A DNA stretch of 64,000 nucleotides from Malurus cyaneus samueli (GCA_009741485.1 CM019216.1:54292918-54356917); one strand, 5' to 3'. Counted from the stretch's first letter, positions 54,517 to 64,000 are shown. The notes: a model not told the origin generated them from the letters alone. Made by a program: numbers and translations.

Positions 54517-54556
54517 TGTGGAATTTAGGCTTGGAAAGACCTTTGAGAATGTTAAA
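54517..54556 (-). mobile_element. short CR1 3' end trace, antisense
   Basis: The + strand reads gtggaatttaggcttgga, then aagacctttgagaatgttaa. This resembles the reverse-complemented CR1 terminus (…tttaggttggaaaagacctt…). Only about 40 bp are alignable by eye. Confidence 0.4.
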
Positions 54557-56763
54557 TTTCACTTTGCTAAGGCAATTTTCTGTACTCTCATTTGATAACT
54601 CTGCCTGTGTGTGTATGTGTGTGTGATAGCCAACATTTCTTTTTGGGAAGTCTCTGGTCAGTAGCCTGGGGCAGGAGCAATCACCATGAGGGTGTAGAAA
54701 GGAAAAACCAAACATAATTTTCCTTGGCAGTTATTGACTGGCAATTGCCTGAATTCTCTACAGTTATTGGGGAGCACTTTTTTGATTTATAGTTTTTAAT
54801 AGCTTCTAGACTAGACCTAGGTGACAAACAATTCCTCCTAAAAGGTTCTTTTCTTTAACTAGTTTCAGTGATGTGAATCTATGGGGTATTGCTGCAAAAG
54901 GACAATAGGTTCCTGTGACTGAAGTAAACTGCTCTGGAGGCACTGTGCTTTTATGAGATTAATATTTCCTTCTAGTGGATTATATTTTGTCAGTAATTTA
55001 ATATTTGTAAATATTCCCACTATTTAAGAATCTTGCCCCTACAGGTACCTGTTAAGTATCAAGCCTTGTATTGTCAATAGGCATACATGAGGGTGGTTCA
55101 GAGCTGAGAAAGGTTCAGCTGAGAAAAGCCCCAGGAGCAGTTTCTGTTTCGTGAATTAATTTCAGTAAAAATAATAATAGCTATGAAAAGCTCTGTGAGA
55201 AAAGAGGCCATTGTACTATCAATCTATATAAAATTTGAAGCAATATTCATTACCAAAATTAAGAATTCTGACTGATGATTTTCAGAAGTTGTGCTGTGTT
55301 TGAGTTATTCTTTTGGTTTATAAAAGCAGTTTCTTACTTTTTCTCAGAGACACTCACAGTTACATTCACAAACACATTTACATTCTTTGTTAGCACAGAA
55401 GACTCAAAATCATAAAAGCTACTTGCAGGTTACAGTGGTTCTGGGTGTCAGGTCCTTGAAGTACCCAGATGATGCAAGGAGGTGAGGTAGGCCAAGAAGA
55501 TGTTAAAAAATATCTCAATTCCCCAACTGCTCAGGTGCACAGCAAAGTTCTCTTATCGTCAAATCAGTGGCAGCCCCAAGGCTGCAAACAATGTAAACAA
55601 GCTATAGAATATCTGTCTGTCTACATGTGCATGCCACATGTCTGTGTGTCTTTTATTCTTAGTATCACTAACTGCATTCCATTTTCTGCTATATATGATG
55701 TTTTAAAGAAAAACAAAATGAAACATAATTCCAGAAACCATTGTTGTTCCAAGGACAAAATCCAGATTTCTTCTTGGCTATATGAAGTGATGCAGAAAGG
55801 CCAAAGCACAGGATTTGTTAAGTTAGAGACACAGGACAATGAATGATCTGTGATAAAGCCAGTTTGATTATATTACCGTATGTAAATCTTAAACTTCTGG
55901 TGCCTCGGGACTGGATTATGGCAACACAACCTGTTTAGAATTGTTGACTCAGTCCAAAATATTTAAAAACTGATGCTGAATGCAACAGCTGTCCTTTGGC
56001 AGCACAGTGTTGTTGTGACCTGATCCACATTGGCTGTGTGGTGTTGTCCAGAAAAATATCAAGATAAAACAGCCCAAAATAGTTTAGACTTTCCCATTTT
56101 GAAAGCTGATGTGCTTCATGCTCCCAAGATTTACTACTGGCAAAAGCTCTTATGCCTGGATTAGAGACTCTCATAGGAGATGTAGAGAGGCTGTTAGAGG
56201 GGGAGTTTGAAGGTGTTTTGTTGTCTGGAAAAATTTCTATCTGGTCGAAACCTTCGACTGCTCACTTTTAGCAGTAAGCAATTCAAGACAGCTAAGTTTG
56301 CACAGGTTGATTTGGACATGGTTTTTAAAGGAGAGTCAGGTTTACAGGTAAAGAAGGACACCTTTCAAGGCTCTTGCTTGGTTGGCAAGATTTTGTTGAG
56401 GCTATCATCCATAAACAAATCCTGATTTTGTTTACATGTTTTGTGGTGGCATTATTCCATTCTAGATAGGCTAGAAAATCACCAAAAATGAAATATTGAA
56501 CAGCAGAGAAAATGGCAAAAGCCGTCAAAGGCTTGGGTTGGTTGGTAAATATTGCAGAGCTCCCAAGGTGAAAGCACCTCCTCAAGGTTTCAGAGCCAAG
56601 TGACCAAGAGAAGAGCACAGCCTGTGGGTAGGACTGGGTGCAGGTGTCACCCAGCACCTGGTACAGGCCTTGGTCACACCCAGCAGGGAAGAGGCACTGT
56701 CTTCCTCCTCCTGCTTTGCCCACAGTGACCAAATCCATGCTCCAGGGTCGTTCAAAGCAGTGA

Positions 56764-57096
<333 letters not shown>

Positions 57097-57373
57097 TGAG
57101 AGCAAGCACACAGTCAGCACTTCTGTGCAGGGCCCATGCAAGGGAGGTGTCACAAATGCACCTCGTGCGCACTTTTGCTTCGCAGGTAGGAGTGCAAACT
57201 GTGTGAAGGGCTATGAAAAAACACAACAACAAAACAACAACCAAAAAAAGAATTTTCCATATGAAAATATGTACCCCATTTGTTTCATCTAGTTGCCTTT
57301 TCCTCTACTTTTTTTTTTTGTTTGTTTTGATAGTGCTGTAAGCAGTATCTGGTTTTAATCTTATGTTTGTCTT

Positions 57374-57997
57374 AGATTCATAGAATGGCCTGGGTTGGAA
57401 GGGACCATAAAGATCCTCTAATGTCCACCCTCCTGATATGAGCAGGGATACCTCCCACTTAGACCAGGTTGCTCAGAGCCTCATCCAGTCTGGTCTTGAA
57501 CACTAATAGGGATGGGGGACCCACAGTTTCTCTGGACAGCCTCTTCTAGTGCCTCACTACCTTCAGTAAAGAATTTCTTCCTAATATCTAAAATAAACCT
57601 ATTCTTTTTCAGTTTGAACACTAACAGGCATGGGGGACCCACAGTTTCTCTGGACAGCCTCTTCTAGTGCCTCACTACCTTCAGTAAAGAATTTCTTCCT
57701 AATAACTAAAATAAACCTACTCTCTTCCAGTTTGAAGCCATCCCCCGTTGTCCTGTCACTACATGCCCTTGTAAAAATTCCCTCTCCAGATCTCTTGTAG
57801 GTCCCCTTCAGGTACTGAAAAGCTGTTAAAAGTTCTGGGAGCCTTCTGTTCTCCAGGCTGAGCAACCCAAATTCTCTCAGCCTTTCCTCATAGGAGAGGT
57901 GCTCCAGCCTTTGGATCATCTTCACGGCCCTCTTGTGAGCCTGTTCTAACAGGTCTGAGGTTTTCTCATGATGAGGACCCCAGACCTGCACAGGTGT
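57374..57997 (-). mobile_element. CR1 LINE ORF2 tail and 3' end, antisense, with internal 118-bp duplication
   Basis: The + strand starts with the reverse-complemented CR1 end (catagaatggcctgggttgg). On the minus strand, 57991-57599 reads MQVWGPHHEKTSDLLEQA, then MIQRLEHLSYEERLREFGLL, then SLENRRLPELLTAFQYLKG, the C-terminus of CR1 ORF2. This 130-codon frame is unusually well kept for a CR1 relic, so the insertion is relatively young. It lacks the reverse transcriptase core and is not functional. An internal tandem duplication spans 57498-57733. Confidence 0.95.
57498..57733. repeat. 118-bp tandem duplication inside the CR1
   Basis: Copy 1 is 57498-57615 and copy 2 is 57616-57733. By eye they differ at 6 of 118 positions. 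Both copies start with GAACACTAA and include atgggggacccacagtttc. The junctions share TTGAA (before copy 1, between copies and after copy 2), which suggests duplication through a 5-bp direct repeat. Confidence 0.92.
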
Positions 57998-59029
57998 TTG
58001 AAAAGTATTGAGTGGAATATTAATGTAGCAGTAGCCCAGCTCTGCAAACTTTAGTCTCCTTTAAGGTAATATTTAATGAAACTATCACTTTTATGTAGCC
58101 ACTTTTCACAAGTGTCATGATTGCAAATCACTTTAGAAAAGAGATTAGGATCATTATGTGTATTGTATGGTTGATGATAAATGTAGAACTACTAAATTAC
58201 AATCTCGAGGACCATGCCTTTTGCTAATCAGAGGTGAGCTGCCTGGCACACTCTTAGTAATTGCAGCAAATGATTCTCCCAAATTACCTCTTAAGGTAGC
58301 TTCTTAGTGGATGAGGTGTTAATATGGCAAATTTCTACAAAGCTGTGCTATAGATTTTATTATTATGAAAGCACAGGAGATGTTGTTACACAGATTTTAA
58401 TTTTGATTATTTCAGCTAAGAGCATTTAAATGAAACACTATGTCATAGCTACGGTGCTGAAATATGCAGATTTTACCTCCTGGACTGATACACAGATCTT
58501 TGGGACAAAGTCAAGGGATGTGTGCATGTGTTTTCTTTTTTCACTTGTGCCACTATTGTGTCATTTTTAAAGAGTTTCTTTGTCCTTATGTTAATGATCC
58601 CTTCCGCTCCCCTCCCTGCCCTAGAAGAACTTTTACAATTAAGGAAGTTGCAGATGCATAATAAAGTTAATTGTTTCATAGTTTGTGAATGGATTCTATT
58701 ACAAGTGAGCTTTTGCCAAGAAATTGGTTGTTTTTATTTTCTAGGAAAGAAAAATTTTCTTTTATTATGGGAAAGGCAAAATTCATCCCATCTTCTTAGT
58801 CACACTGGCTAAATTAAGATTCTATCTGCTCTAGCCTACCTTTTAGGCAAAAAAGAGCAAAAGAGACACGTTTAGAAAACAACTCGACCACGGGCAGTCT
58901 GCAAGGTGCTTTGAAGGTGCCCCTTTCTGCATAACTGTAGCAGATATGTTCAGGAAACGCACTGCTAAGTTAGTTGTTTTGTACAAGACAGGATTTAAAT
59001 GAACCCAACAAATATTATTAGCTGGTAGC

Positions 59030-59049
59030 TTTTTTCCCCCTCCCCGCAG
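59030..59049 (+). promoter_or_regulatory. ESR1: possible alternative splice acceptor upstream of exon 8
   Basis: A near-pure pyrimidine tract ends in CCCCGCAG at 59049, a stronger-looking acceptor than the frame-preserving one 40 bp downstream. Its use would add 40 nt, which shifts the frame and reaches TAA at 59063-59065 after the residues S-I-F-G-K. Whether it is used is unknown. Confidence 0.4.
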
Positions 59050-59089
59050 CATATTTGGAAAATAACTATTGTTTCATCACAACCCGCAG

Positions 59090-59324
59090 CAACAAAGGAA
59101 TGGAGCACCTGTACAATATGAAGTGTAAGAACGTAGTTCCGCTCTACGATCTCTTGCTGGAGATGCTGGACGCTCACCGGCTGCACGCCCCGGCAGCCAG
59201 GAGTGCTGCACCCGTGGAAGAGGAGAACCGAAGCCAGCTGACAACTGCACCCGCTTCATCTCATTCCTTGCAGTCTTTTTACGTGAACAGCAAAGAAGAG
59301 GAGAATATGCAGAATACAATATAA
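59090..59324 (+). CDS. ESR1: ESR1 exon 8 coding part: helices 11-12 and F domain
   Basis: After the acceptor ACCCGCAG the frame continues (S)[20 protein letters not shown], then [19 protein letters not shown], then [20 protein letters not shown], and ends [21 protein letters not shown]. The His of GMEHLYNM equals human H524, which binds the estradiol D-ring hydroxyl. [10 protein letters not shown] is helix 12 with the AF-2 core (human Y537, D538, L540 and E542), which closes over the ligand and recruits LXXLL coactivators. The final roughly 45 residues are the F domain, with the Ser/Thr-rich and acidic composition seen in bird receptors. The start at 59090 is fixed by the Ser codon split with exon 7. 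The branch-point candidate ataac and the short tract tattgtttcatcac lie between the two possible acceptors. Confidence 0.97.
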
Positions 59325-59785
59325 ACAGAAGCCAGCGTAGATGATGGTATGAGAAACCCAGCAGTGTACTACCTAGCTCATGCTTCATTTCATCTATAGT
59401 GCCACCTTTGGAAACACTCCAATGACAACAGACACCTGCATTTTCCATTTGAGTGTTTGTCAACCGCTTGCCTAAGTTGATTGCTTATCCTAAATGGAAG
59501 ACATTTCATTGCCATGGACAGCCAGCAAGGATTGTCAGGCTAACTTGAGTCAAAATTTGCAGTGTTTTTATTTAATTTTGCATGTCATTTGGGTAACAAA
59601 TTCCTAATCTAAATCATACATTCATTTTACTATAAATTGATAGGCCATACCACCCATGCATATTGGTATCTTCATGAGTGGTAGTCTTTGTTAATATCCA
59701 CCCAAAATCCTGAGCTCACTTAATCCTTTATGTGCTTGAAACTTTGAAGCAGTTTGGTAGAGATTCTGGATGACTTCTTGGGCAA

Positions 59786-59793
59786 TGTAAATA
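59786..59793 (+). promoter_or_regulatory. ESR1: Pumilio-type motif TGTAAATA (3' UTR)
   Basis: This is an exact match to UGUANAUA, the first of seven in the 3' UTR. PUM proteins binding this motif usually promote decay or repress translation of the message. Confidence 0.45.
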
Positions 59794-60587
59794 GAAAGCT
59801 GACTGGCACATTAGTGTGCCATGATGAAACTGTGCTGCGAGGGACTGCCTTGGTAGTTTAGTTAGGCTCCTGCCTCTTCCTACAGCATAAAGGAACTGCT
59901 GTCTGAGACTAATACTGTTTTACCTCGTTGGCTTACATCACCACACAACACCTTCTCAAGCTCATTCTGACCAAACTTTTAGGTACCCTTGCCATATCCT
60001 CTAGATGGACTGCTTTGCATGCATCCTATCCTGTCTGATCCTAGAAAGCTAAATTGCTCTGTTGCCCAACAGTGTAAATCCAGGGCAAAATGACAAACAA
60101 TGATAACACAGAGAATTATTCTTGAATCAGACCAGATGATTACAAAAATCATCAGGTCTTAAGAAAGGGTCTTCACACATATGCAGGATCCAGCACTATT
60201 TACAAAAAAAACCCAAAAACCTCCCCCTGTCCTGTGCTTTGTTGTTTTACCAAGCAAGGGGTGCGAATGCCAGCATGAGTCTGGCACAGAAGGATGGGAT
60301 GGTCCCAACCCCCTCAGCACAGCATCTAGCTGTGTGTGGGAGGGCTGGCATCACAGTCAGAGCAGGTTTGCAAGGTTTCTCCTTGCCTTGGCTTTCTTTG
60401 GCTCTCGCTGTGGCATGTTTCAAAATCGCTGCTAAGAGCCAGCCCACCTGTGACACCAAAACTGGGCAATGAGCCTCAGACATGGTGTAGACTCTGGGAT
60501 TGCACGCCGAGAAAGATAAATCTTCTCCATGGATGTCTGTAACTCCTAAGGATATTCATAAGAATCAGTTTGATTCTTTAGACCAAC

Positions 60588-60595
60588 TGTAAATA
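60588..60595 (+). promoter_or_regulatory. ESR1: Pumilio-type motif TGTAAATA (3' UTR)
   Basis: This is an exact match to UGUANAUA, in an unstructured-looking AT-rich context (caactgtaaatatacaaaag). Confidence 0.45.
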
Positions 60596-61204
60596 TACAA
60601 AAGGTCCACTGACATCAAGGTTTTCAACAAGACATGAAAGAGACTGAAGAAATCCGCATGATGCGCTATCCAAAGTAGGAGCTGGTGCTGCTGTTCGACT
60701 GCCTCTATGCTAGAAAATTAAACATGTCAGGGAACTTTGCTGGGTACTGGAATGAGATTATTACATATGCCAGGGATATTTTACTAATCTAATGATAAAC
60801 TTTGCCTGTTCTATCTGCACTTCTGGTTGACAAGTGCAGTTTGGGAGTAGCCAGGACCAGGGACTATTCCAATAGCTGGTTGGAAGCAACCACCCTGCCA
60901 GTGAGGATGTTTCTTAGCATGTGTGTACGCTGCTCCACTGCAGTTGGCCACAGTGCTAGAGAAAGGGTTCAGGGATGCTTCTTTTTCTATGGTTGAAACC
61001 TTTATGTTGATTGGAATATCCCGTAGAAACTAAATATAGGAAACAGTGCAAGTAATGCCATACAGGAGTGCCTATGTCGAATTACGCTCCCTGTCACACA
61101 GCCAGAGTCTGTGTGCAGTGAGATCAAGTTTCACAGCAATTGTGAAGGCAGCAAGGCATAGGACGGACTTGTGCTTCAAGTCAAGAATTCAATTCTTTAG
61201 TGAA

Positions 61205-61241
61205 TGTACATAATGATGTCTATAATAGTTTCATGTACATA
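61205..61241 (+). promoter_or_regulatory. ESR1: pair of Pumilio-type motifs TGTACATA (3' UTR)
   Basis: Two exact UGUACAUA matches lie 29 bp apart (61205-61212 and 61234-61241), close enough for two PUM molecules to bind together. Confidence 0.5.
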
Positions 61242-61438
61242 TCTAAGGATATGAGCAGTTTGAAAGTCTAAAGCTAGATGCTACCTACCTGTTTGAGAAG
61301 ATGCCTTGAAAACTGTGCAAACCTAAACATGTGAAGCAGTCACCGTAAGCTCATAGGCCTTTTCTTGATGCATATTATAGTGTCATTTTTTTCTGAATGT
61401 GCTGAAGATTTTGTCTTTTTGTGTATTCAGTAAAAGCA

Positions 61439-61472
61439 TGTGTGTGTGTGTGTGTGTGTATGTGTGTGTGTG
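61439..61472 (+). repeat. ESR1: (TG)n microsatellite in 3' UTR
   Basis: About 17 TG units are present, with one TA interruption at 61459-61460, followed by cacac. In the mRNA this is a UG-rich tract of the kind bound by CELF or TDP-43 family proteins. It is likely length-polymorphic. Confidence 0.9.
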
Positions 61473-62223
61473 CACACGCTAATTTGGTACCTAAGGGCTT
61501 TTTGAAGGCTCCTAAATGCCATGAAAGAAAATGGACATTTTGGATTTTTTCGTAGCTGGTTTTCAGATGTGTTAGAAAAAACACGAATTCCCTGGAATGA
61601 GTGCAGGCTAAGATCTGAATGGAGCACAGGAATCCCTGTAGTTAAATTCACGTGCTTACACCGTCACCATTCGCTTGTAGCCCGGTGTGCATTGGAGCTG
61701 TTTAAACAGTGTACGTGCAACTCAGTGTTCTCTAGGAAGGAACACACAGATCAAGCTCATAAGCTGGAAGGCAAATTGGTTTAAATGAATGCTTCCTACC
61801 CAGGACAGTTCATTATATTGGGTCAAATGTAAATGTGACCTGGAGGATAAAAGGTAGCTCATGAAGTGCAATTCAGGTTTGGATAGTACTTACATAGGGC
61901 AAGTACCTTTACACTCTTCTGGTTTTCCCAGTGAAGATGGAAAAGCATGATTTGAAGTGGTATGCGACAGGCAGGAGGGTATCATAATATGTCTTGGAAT
62001 ATACAGAATAATGCCAGTCAGCTCACAATAATTATGAATGCTTTCCTAGGCTCAGCCCTTGCATGGAAGCAGTTTAGCTTCAACCAGTCCTCCCATGTTT
62101 GTGGTGACAACAGTGAAGGCAACCTAGAAAGAAAAAAGAGTGATTCCCAGTAATACATTAATTTATCTTGGGGCAGTTCAGGATCCATGTCATTAACTTT
62201 TTAGTGAGATTTTAATTGAAGCA

Positions 62224-62231
62224 GCACCTTA
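62224..62231 (+). promoter_or_regulatory. ESR1: miR-18 8-mer seed match GCACCTTA
   Basis: The sequence pairs with bases 2-8 of miR-18a/b and has the A opposite base 1. miR-18 is a reported regulator of mammalian ESR1. Use in this species is inferred only. Confidence 0.4.
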
Positions 62232-62292
62232 ATGAATATAGCAACCTTCCCAGAGTTATCTATAAAGATGGCCCCCATATTAGACAGCTGAA

Positions 62293-62300
62293 TGTAGATA
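62293..62300 (+). promoter_or_regulatory. ESR1: Pumilio-type motif TGTAGATA (3' UTR)
   Basis: This is an exact UGUANAUA match, 13 bp upstream of an AATAAA. Confidence 0.45.
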
Positions 62301-62312
62301 TTCAATTGATTA

Positions 62313-62318
62313 AATAAA
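62313..62318 (+). terminator. ESR1: AATAAA, possible internal poly(A) signal
   Basis: This canonical hexamer lies about 3 kb after the stop codon, with acaaaaatggcaacctgttc downstream and no strong GU-rich element. It could give a shorter 3' UTR, but support is weak. Confidence 0.3.
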
Positions 62319-62430
62319 GTCTATGATACAAAAATGGCAACCTGTTCATATATAATTCTGAATTATGCTCTCGTGTATGCAAACAATTGTGCCTGACATT
62401 TGGTAATTGTTATTTCACAAGATGCTATTT

Positions 62431-62436
<6 letters not shown>

Positions 62437-62470
<34 letters not shown>

Positions 62471-62472
62471 TA
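62437..62472 (+). repeat. ESR1: (TA)n microsatellite in 3' UTR
   Basis: About 17 TA units follow TGTG, with one C interruption near 62465. The first eight bases, TGTATATA, also match the Pumilio motif. It is likely length-polymorphic. Confidence 0.9.
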
Positions 62473-62573
62473 CTTTATATTTGCAGCTGACAAACCAGTA
62501 CTACCTGAATACCTGGTGCTGGATATTATTAAATATAGCATGTAAAAGAAAAAATTGAAAGAAAACTTTTCAA

Positions 62574-62581
62574 GGCAGCTA
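62574..62581 (+). promoter_or_regulatory. ESR1: miR-22 8-mer seed match GGCAGCTA
   Basis: The sequence is complementary to bases 2-8 of miR-22-3p and has the A opposite base 1. miR-22 repression of ESR1 through its 3' UTR is established in human cells. Whether this is the orthologous site would need an alignment. Confidence 0.45.
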
Positions 62582-63474
62582 ATTATGCTTTTACCAAAAC
62601 ATAGTGATGTCTCTGGACAGCTAACAAAAGAATTATTTTGTAACGTTTATACATGGATTTTTTTAAAAAAACAAAAACATCAAAAAACATAAAAACCCTC
62701 TAGAAACATAGGCAATGTAATACCAGCACAAGGCAAACATAAATAGACCAGATGAATTTGCTTTGCTTAGAACATGATTGTTACTGAATTATTGCAAAAA
62801 GCTTGGGAGGTAGAAGAGGAGATAGGGAGATGTGTAGCACTTAGGGGGGGTCAGAGTTTTGAATATGTGAAAGCTACTCTGGTTTATAATGGTTTGAGCC
62901 ATGTCTCAATGTTGCAGACTTTGTCTCAGGTAAAACCCCTAGTTGGGGTAGTAAGATTTGTACTGGGGAAAAATAGTTTAATGAAAGTTTCTTGGTGTGT
63001 GTTGTGGTAAATTTACTATTTTGTTTCAGTGACATCACTTGATGATTTTTCTCCTTCTCTACACTGAGGGGTTAAAAAATGTAATTAAAGAAATTATACA
63101 AACTGAGCTCCCAAGGATATTGCAAGGATTGTCAGCAGATCACCGGACCTTGAGCTGAAAAAAAAGAAAACAAAAAAACCCCAAACCATCCCCTTCATAC
63201 GAGCCACGATTTGTAATGGAGCCTCCATCCATTTCAGTTGATGCCAACTTATTCCTTAAGAGCTGTGCCAAATGTTTTAAAATAAGCAAACTACCATGAA
63301 GTAAAAATTCTGCCTCAGTAGGTCTTTAGTCTTATTACAGGCTTAGGTAAGAACATGGCAAGCCCCTCTTGTGTCCATAATATCCTGCTTTAAAATTAGA
63401 GTGCAAGTCTACCTTGGGATTTTGTATTTAAGGCATTCTCAGCTGAACTTGCGTGAAGTGCATTTCTTACTTTG

Positions 63475-63480
63475 AATAAA
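63475..63480 (+). terminator. ESR1: candidate poly(A) signal AATAAA
   Basis: The hexamer in tttgaataaaaagatgg lies 4.15 kb after the stop codon, near the expected UTR length. The downstream region (gatggatgatttc) is only moderately GU-rich. Confidence 0.4.
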
Positions 63481-63709
63481 AAGATGGATGATTTCAATGC
63501 TATCTACAACTCTAATATGGCTTTACAGATAGAAAGTTGACACACATAATAGAACGGTGATGTTAATGATGGTATTGTAATACAAACCAATCTTTGCTGT
63601 CACCTGCAACTGTAGCATAATCTGAAATTGATCTGAGAGTTTAAAATGAATGTTTTCCCAATATTAATGTCCTACCCTTTCTACTCACAATTCCCTTTCA
63701 TCCTTCAAA

Positions 63710-63717
63710 TGTAGATA
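63710..63717 (+). promoter_or_regulatory. ESR1: Pumilio-type motif TGTAGATA (3' UTR)
   Basis: This is an exact UGUANAUA match about 80 bp upstream of the last AATAAA. It is in the mRNA only if the distal poly(A) site is used. Confidence 0.35.
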
Positions 63718-63792
63718 GCCTTATATCTTGAAAGTTGTTTTCAAAGTGATTGTTGCCCATAAAGGGTATTTGGTTTTGCACTGTGTTAAAAA

Positions 63793-63798
63793 AATAAA
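63793..63798 (+). terminator. ESR1: candidate distal poly(A) signal AATAAA
   Basis: The hexamer lies in an A-rich context and is followed by ttcttttgcattcgaatgtg, a U/GU-rich downstream element in the right range for cleavage at about 63810-63820. I favour this as the main ESR1 3' end, without proof. Confidence 0.45.
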
Positions 63799-63820
63799 AA
63801 AATTAAATTCTTTTGCATTC

Positions 63821-64000
63821 GAATGTGCCTAAAGAAGTAAACAAACAAAAATTTTAAAAAAAATTACATGCTGCCATCTTGCAAATTAGTATGTTCTGTA
63901 ATCCTGTGTGCCTATGATTAGAAGTCTGTTTCTTCAGAAAGTGCCCACTGAAAAATGAAGGGATAGACTGCTGGTCACGAGACTTGCATTATCAAGCCAC
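63821..64000. other. downstream flank, nothing identified
   Basis: These 180 AT-rich bases lie after the last candidate poly(A) site. There is no exon of a neighbouring gene on either strand and no recognisable repeat. Confidence 0.5.

Larger units (their letters stand above)
59325..63815 (+). other. ESR1: ESR1 3' untranslated region (right end approximate)
   Basis: About 4.2-4.5 kb of AT-rich sequence follows the stop codon, comparable with the roughly 4.3 kb human ESR1 3' UTR. There is no coding exon, and the open frames (for example 60181-60435) are short and unrecognised. It contains a TG repeat, a TA repeat, seven UGUANAUA Pumilio-type motifs, seed matches for miR-18 and miR-22, and AATAAA hexamers at 62313, 63475 and 63793. 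A slightly GC-richer block at about 60200-60480 has no recognised function. Confidence 0.8.

Noticed and set aside
55469..55846. 125-codon open frame on the + strand in intron 6
   Set aside because: It matches no family and an opposite-strand frame overlaps it. There is no evidence of expression.
56325..56738. 137-codon open frame on the minus strand in intron 6
   Set aside because: It is unrecognised and lies in a GC-richer stretch where stops are fewer. It has no supporting signals.
59077..59463. 128-codon open frame on the minus strand over the last ESR1 exon
   Set aside because: It is an antisense shadow of the coding exon.

Overview
The window is the 3' part of a bird estrogen receptor alpha gene (ESR1, NR3A1), read left to right on the + strand. 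Six consecutive coding exons are present, with GT-AG introns and the same exon lengths as the human gene (117, 336, 139, 134 and 184 bp, then the terminal exon). They encode about 380 residues: the second zinc finger of the DNA-binding domain, the hinge, the whole ligand-binding domain and the F domain. The first zinc-finger exon and the N-terminal exon(s) lie to the left of the window. Bird origin is inferred from an F domain and hinge that resemble the chicken receptor and from the fact that all recognisable interspersed repeats are CR1 LINE fragments, mostly 5'-truncated. I cannot name the species.

Layout: 1-853 end of intron 2; 854-970 exon 3; 971-13214 intron 3 (12.2 kb, AT-rich, three CR1 fragments); 13215-13550 exon 4; 13551-37990 intron 4 (24.4 kb, one 1 kb CR1 with reverse-transcriptase remains and one short CR1, otherwise unique AT-rich sequence); 37991-38129 exon 5; 38130-50121 intron 5 (12 kb, three CR1 fragments and an unplaced GC-rich block); 50122-50255 exon 6; 50256-56911 intron 6 (6.7 kb, one CR1 and one weak CR1 trace); 56912-57095 exon 7; 57096-59089 intron 7 (2 kb, antisense CR1 with an internal 118-bp tandem duplication); 59090-59324 terminal coding exon; 59325 to about 63.5-63.8 kb a long 3' UTR with TG and TA repeats, Pumilio-type motifs and microRNA seed matches; then about 0.2 kb of downstream flank. 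Exon numbering follows the human convention.

No second protein-coding gene, tRNA, rRNA, CRISPR array or bacterial-type element is supported. The other open frames are short and unrecognised, are shadows of exons, or are CR1 remains. The points most worth checking are how the message is processed: a strong-looking second splice acceptor 40 nt upstream of the last coding exon that would give a receptor lacking helix 12; a possible intronic poly(A) site right after exon 3; duplicated cryptic acceptors inside the intron 7 CR1; and a cluster of Pumilio motifs in the 3' UTR. Several perfect palindromes in the introns, one made of two everted AGGTCA half-sites, are also recorded. I did not find a previously undescribed biological system.
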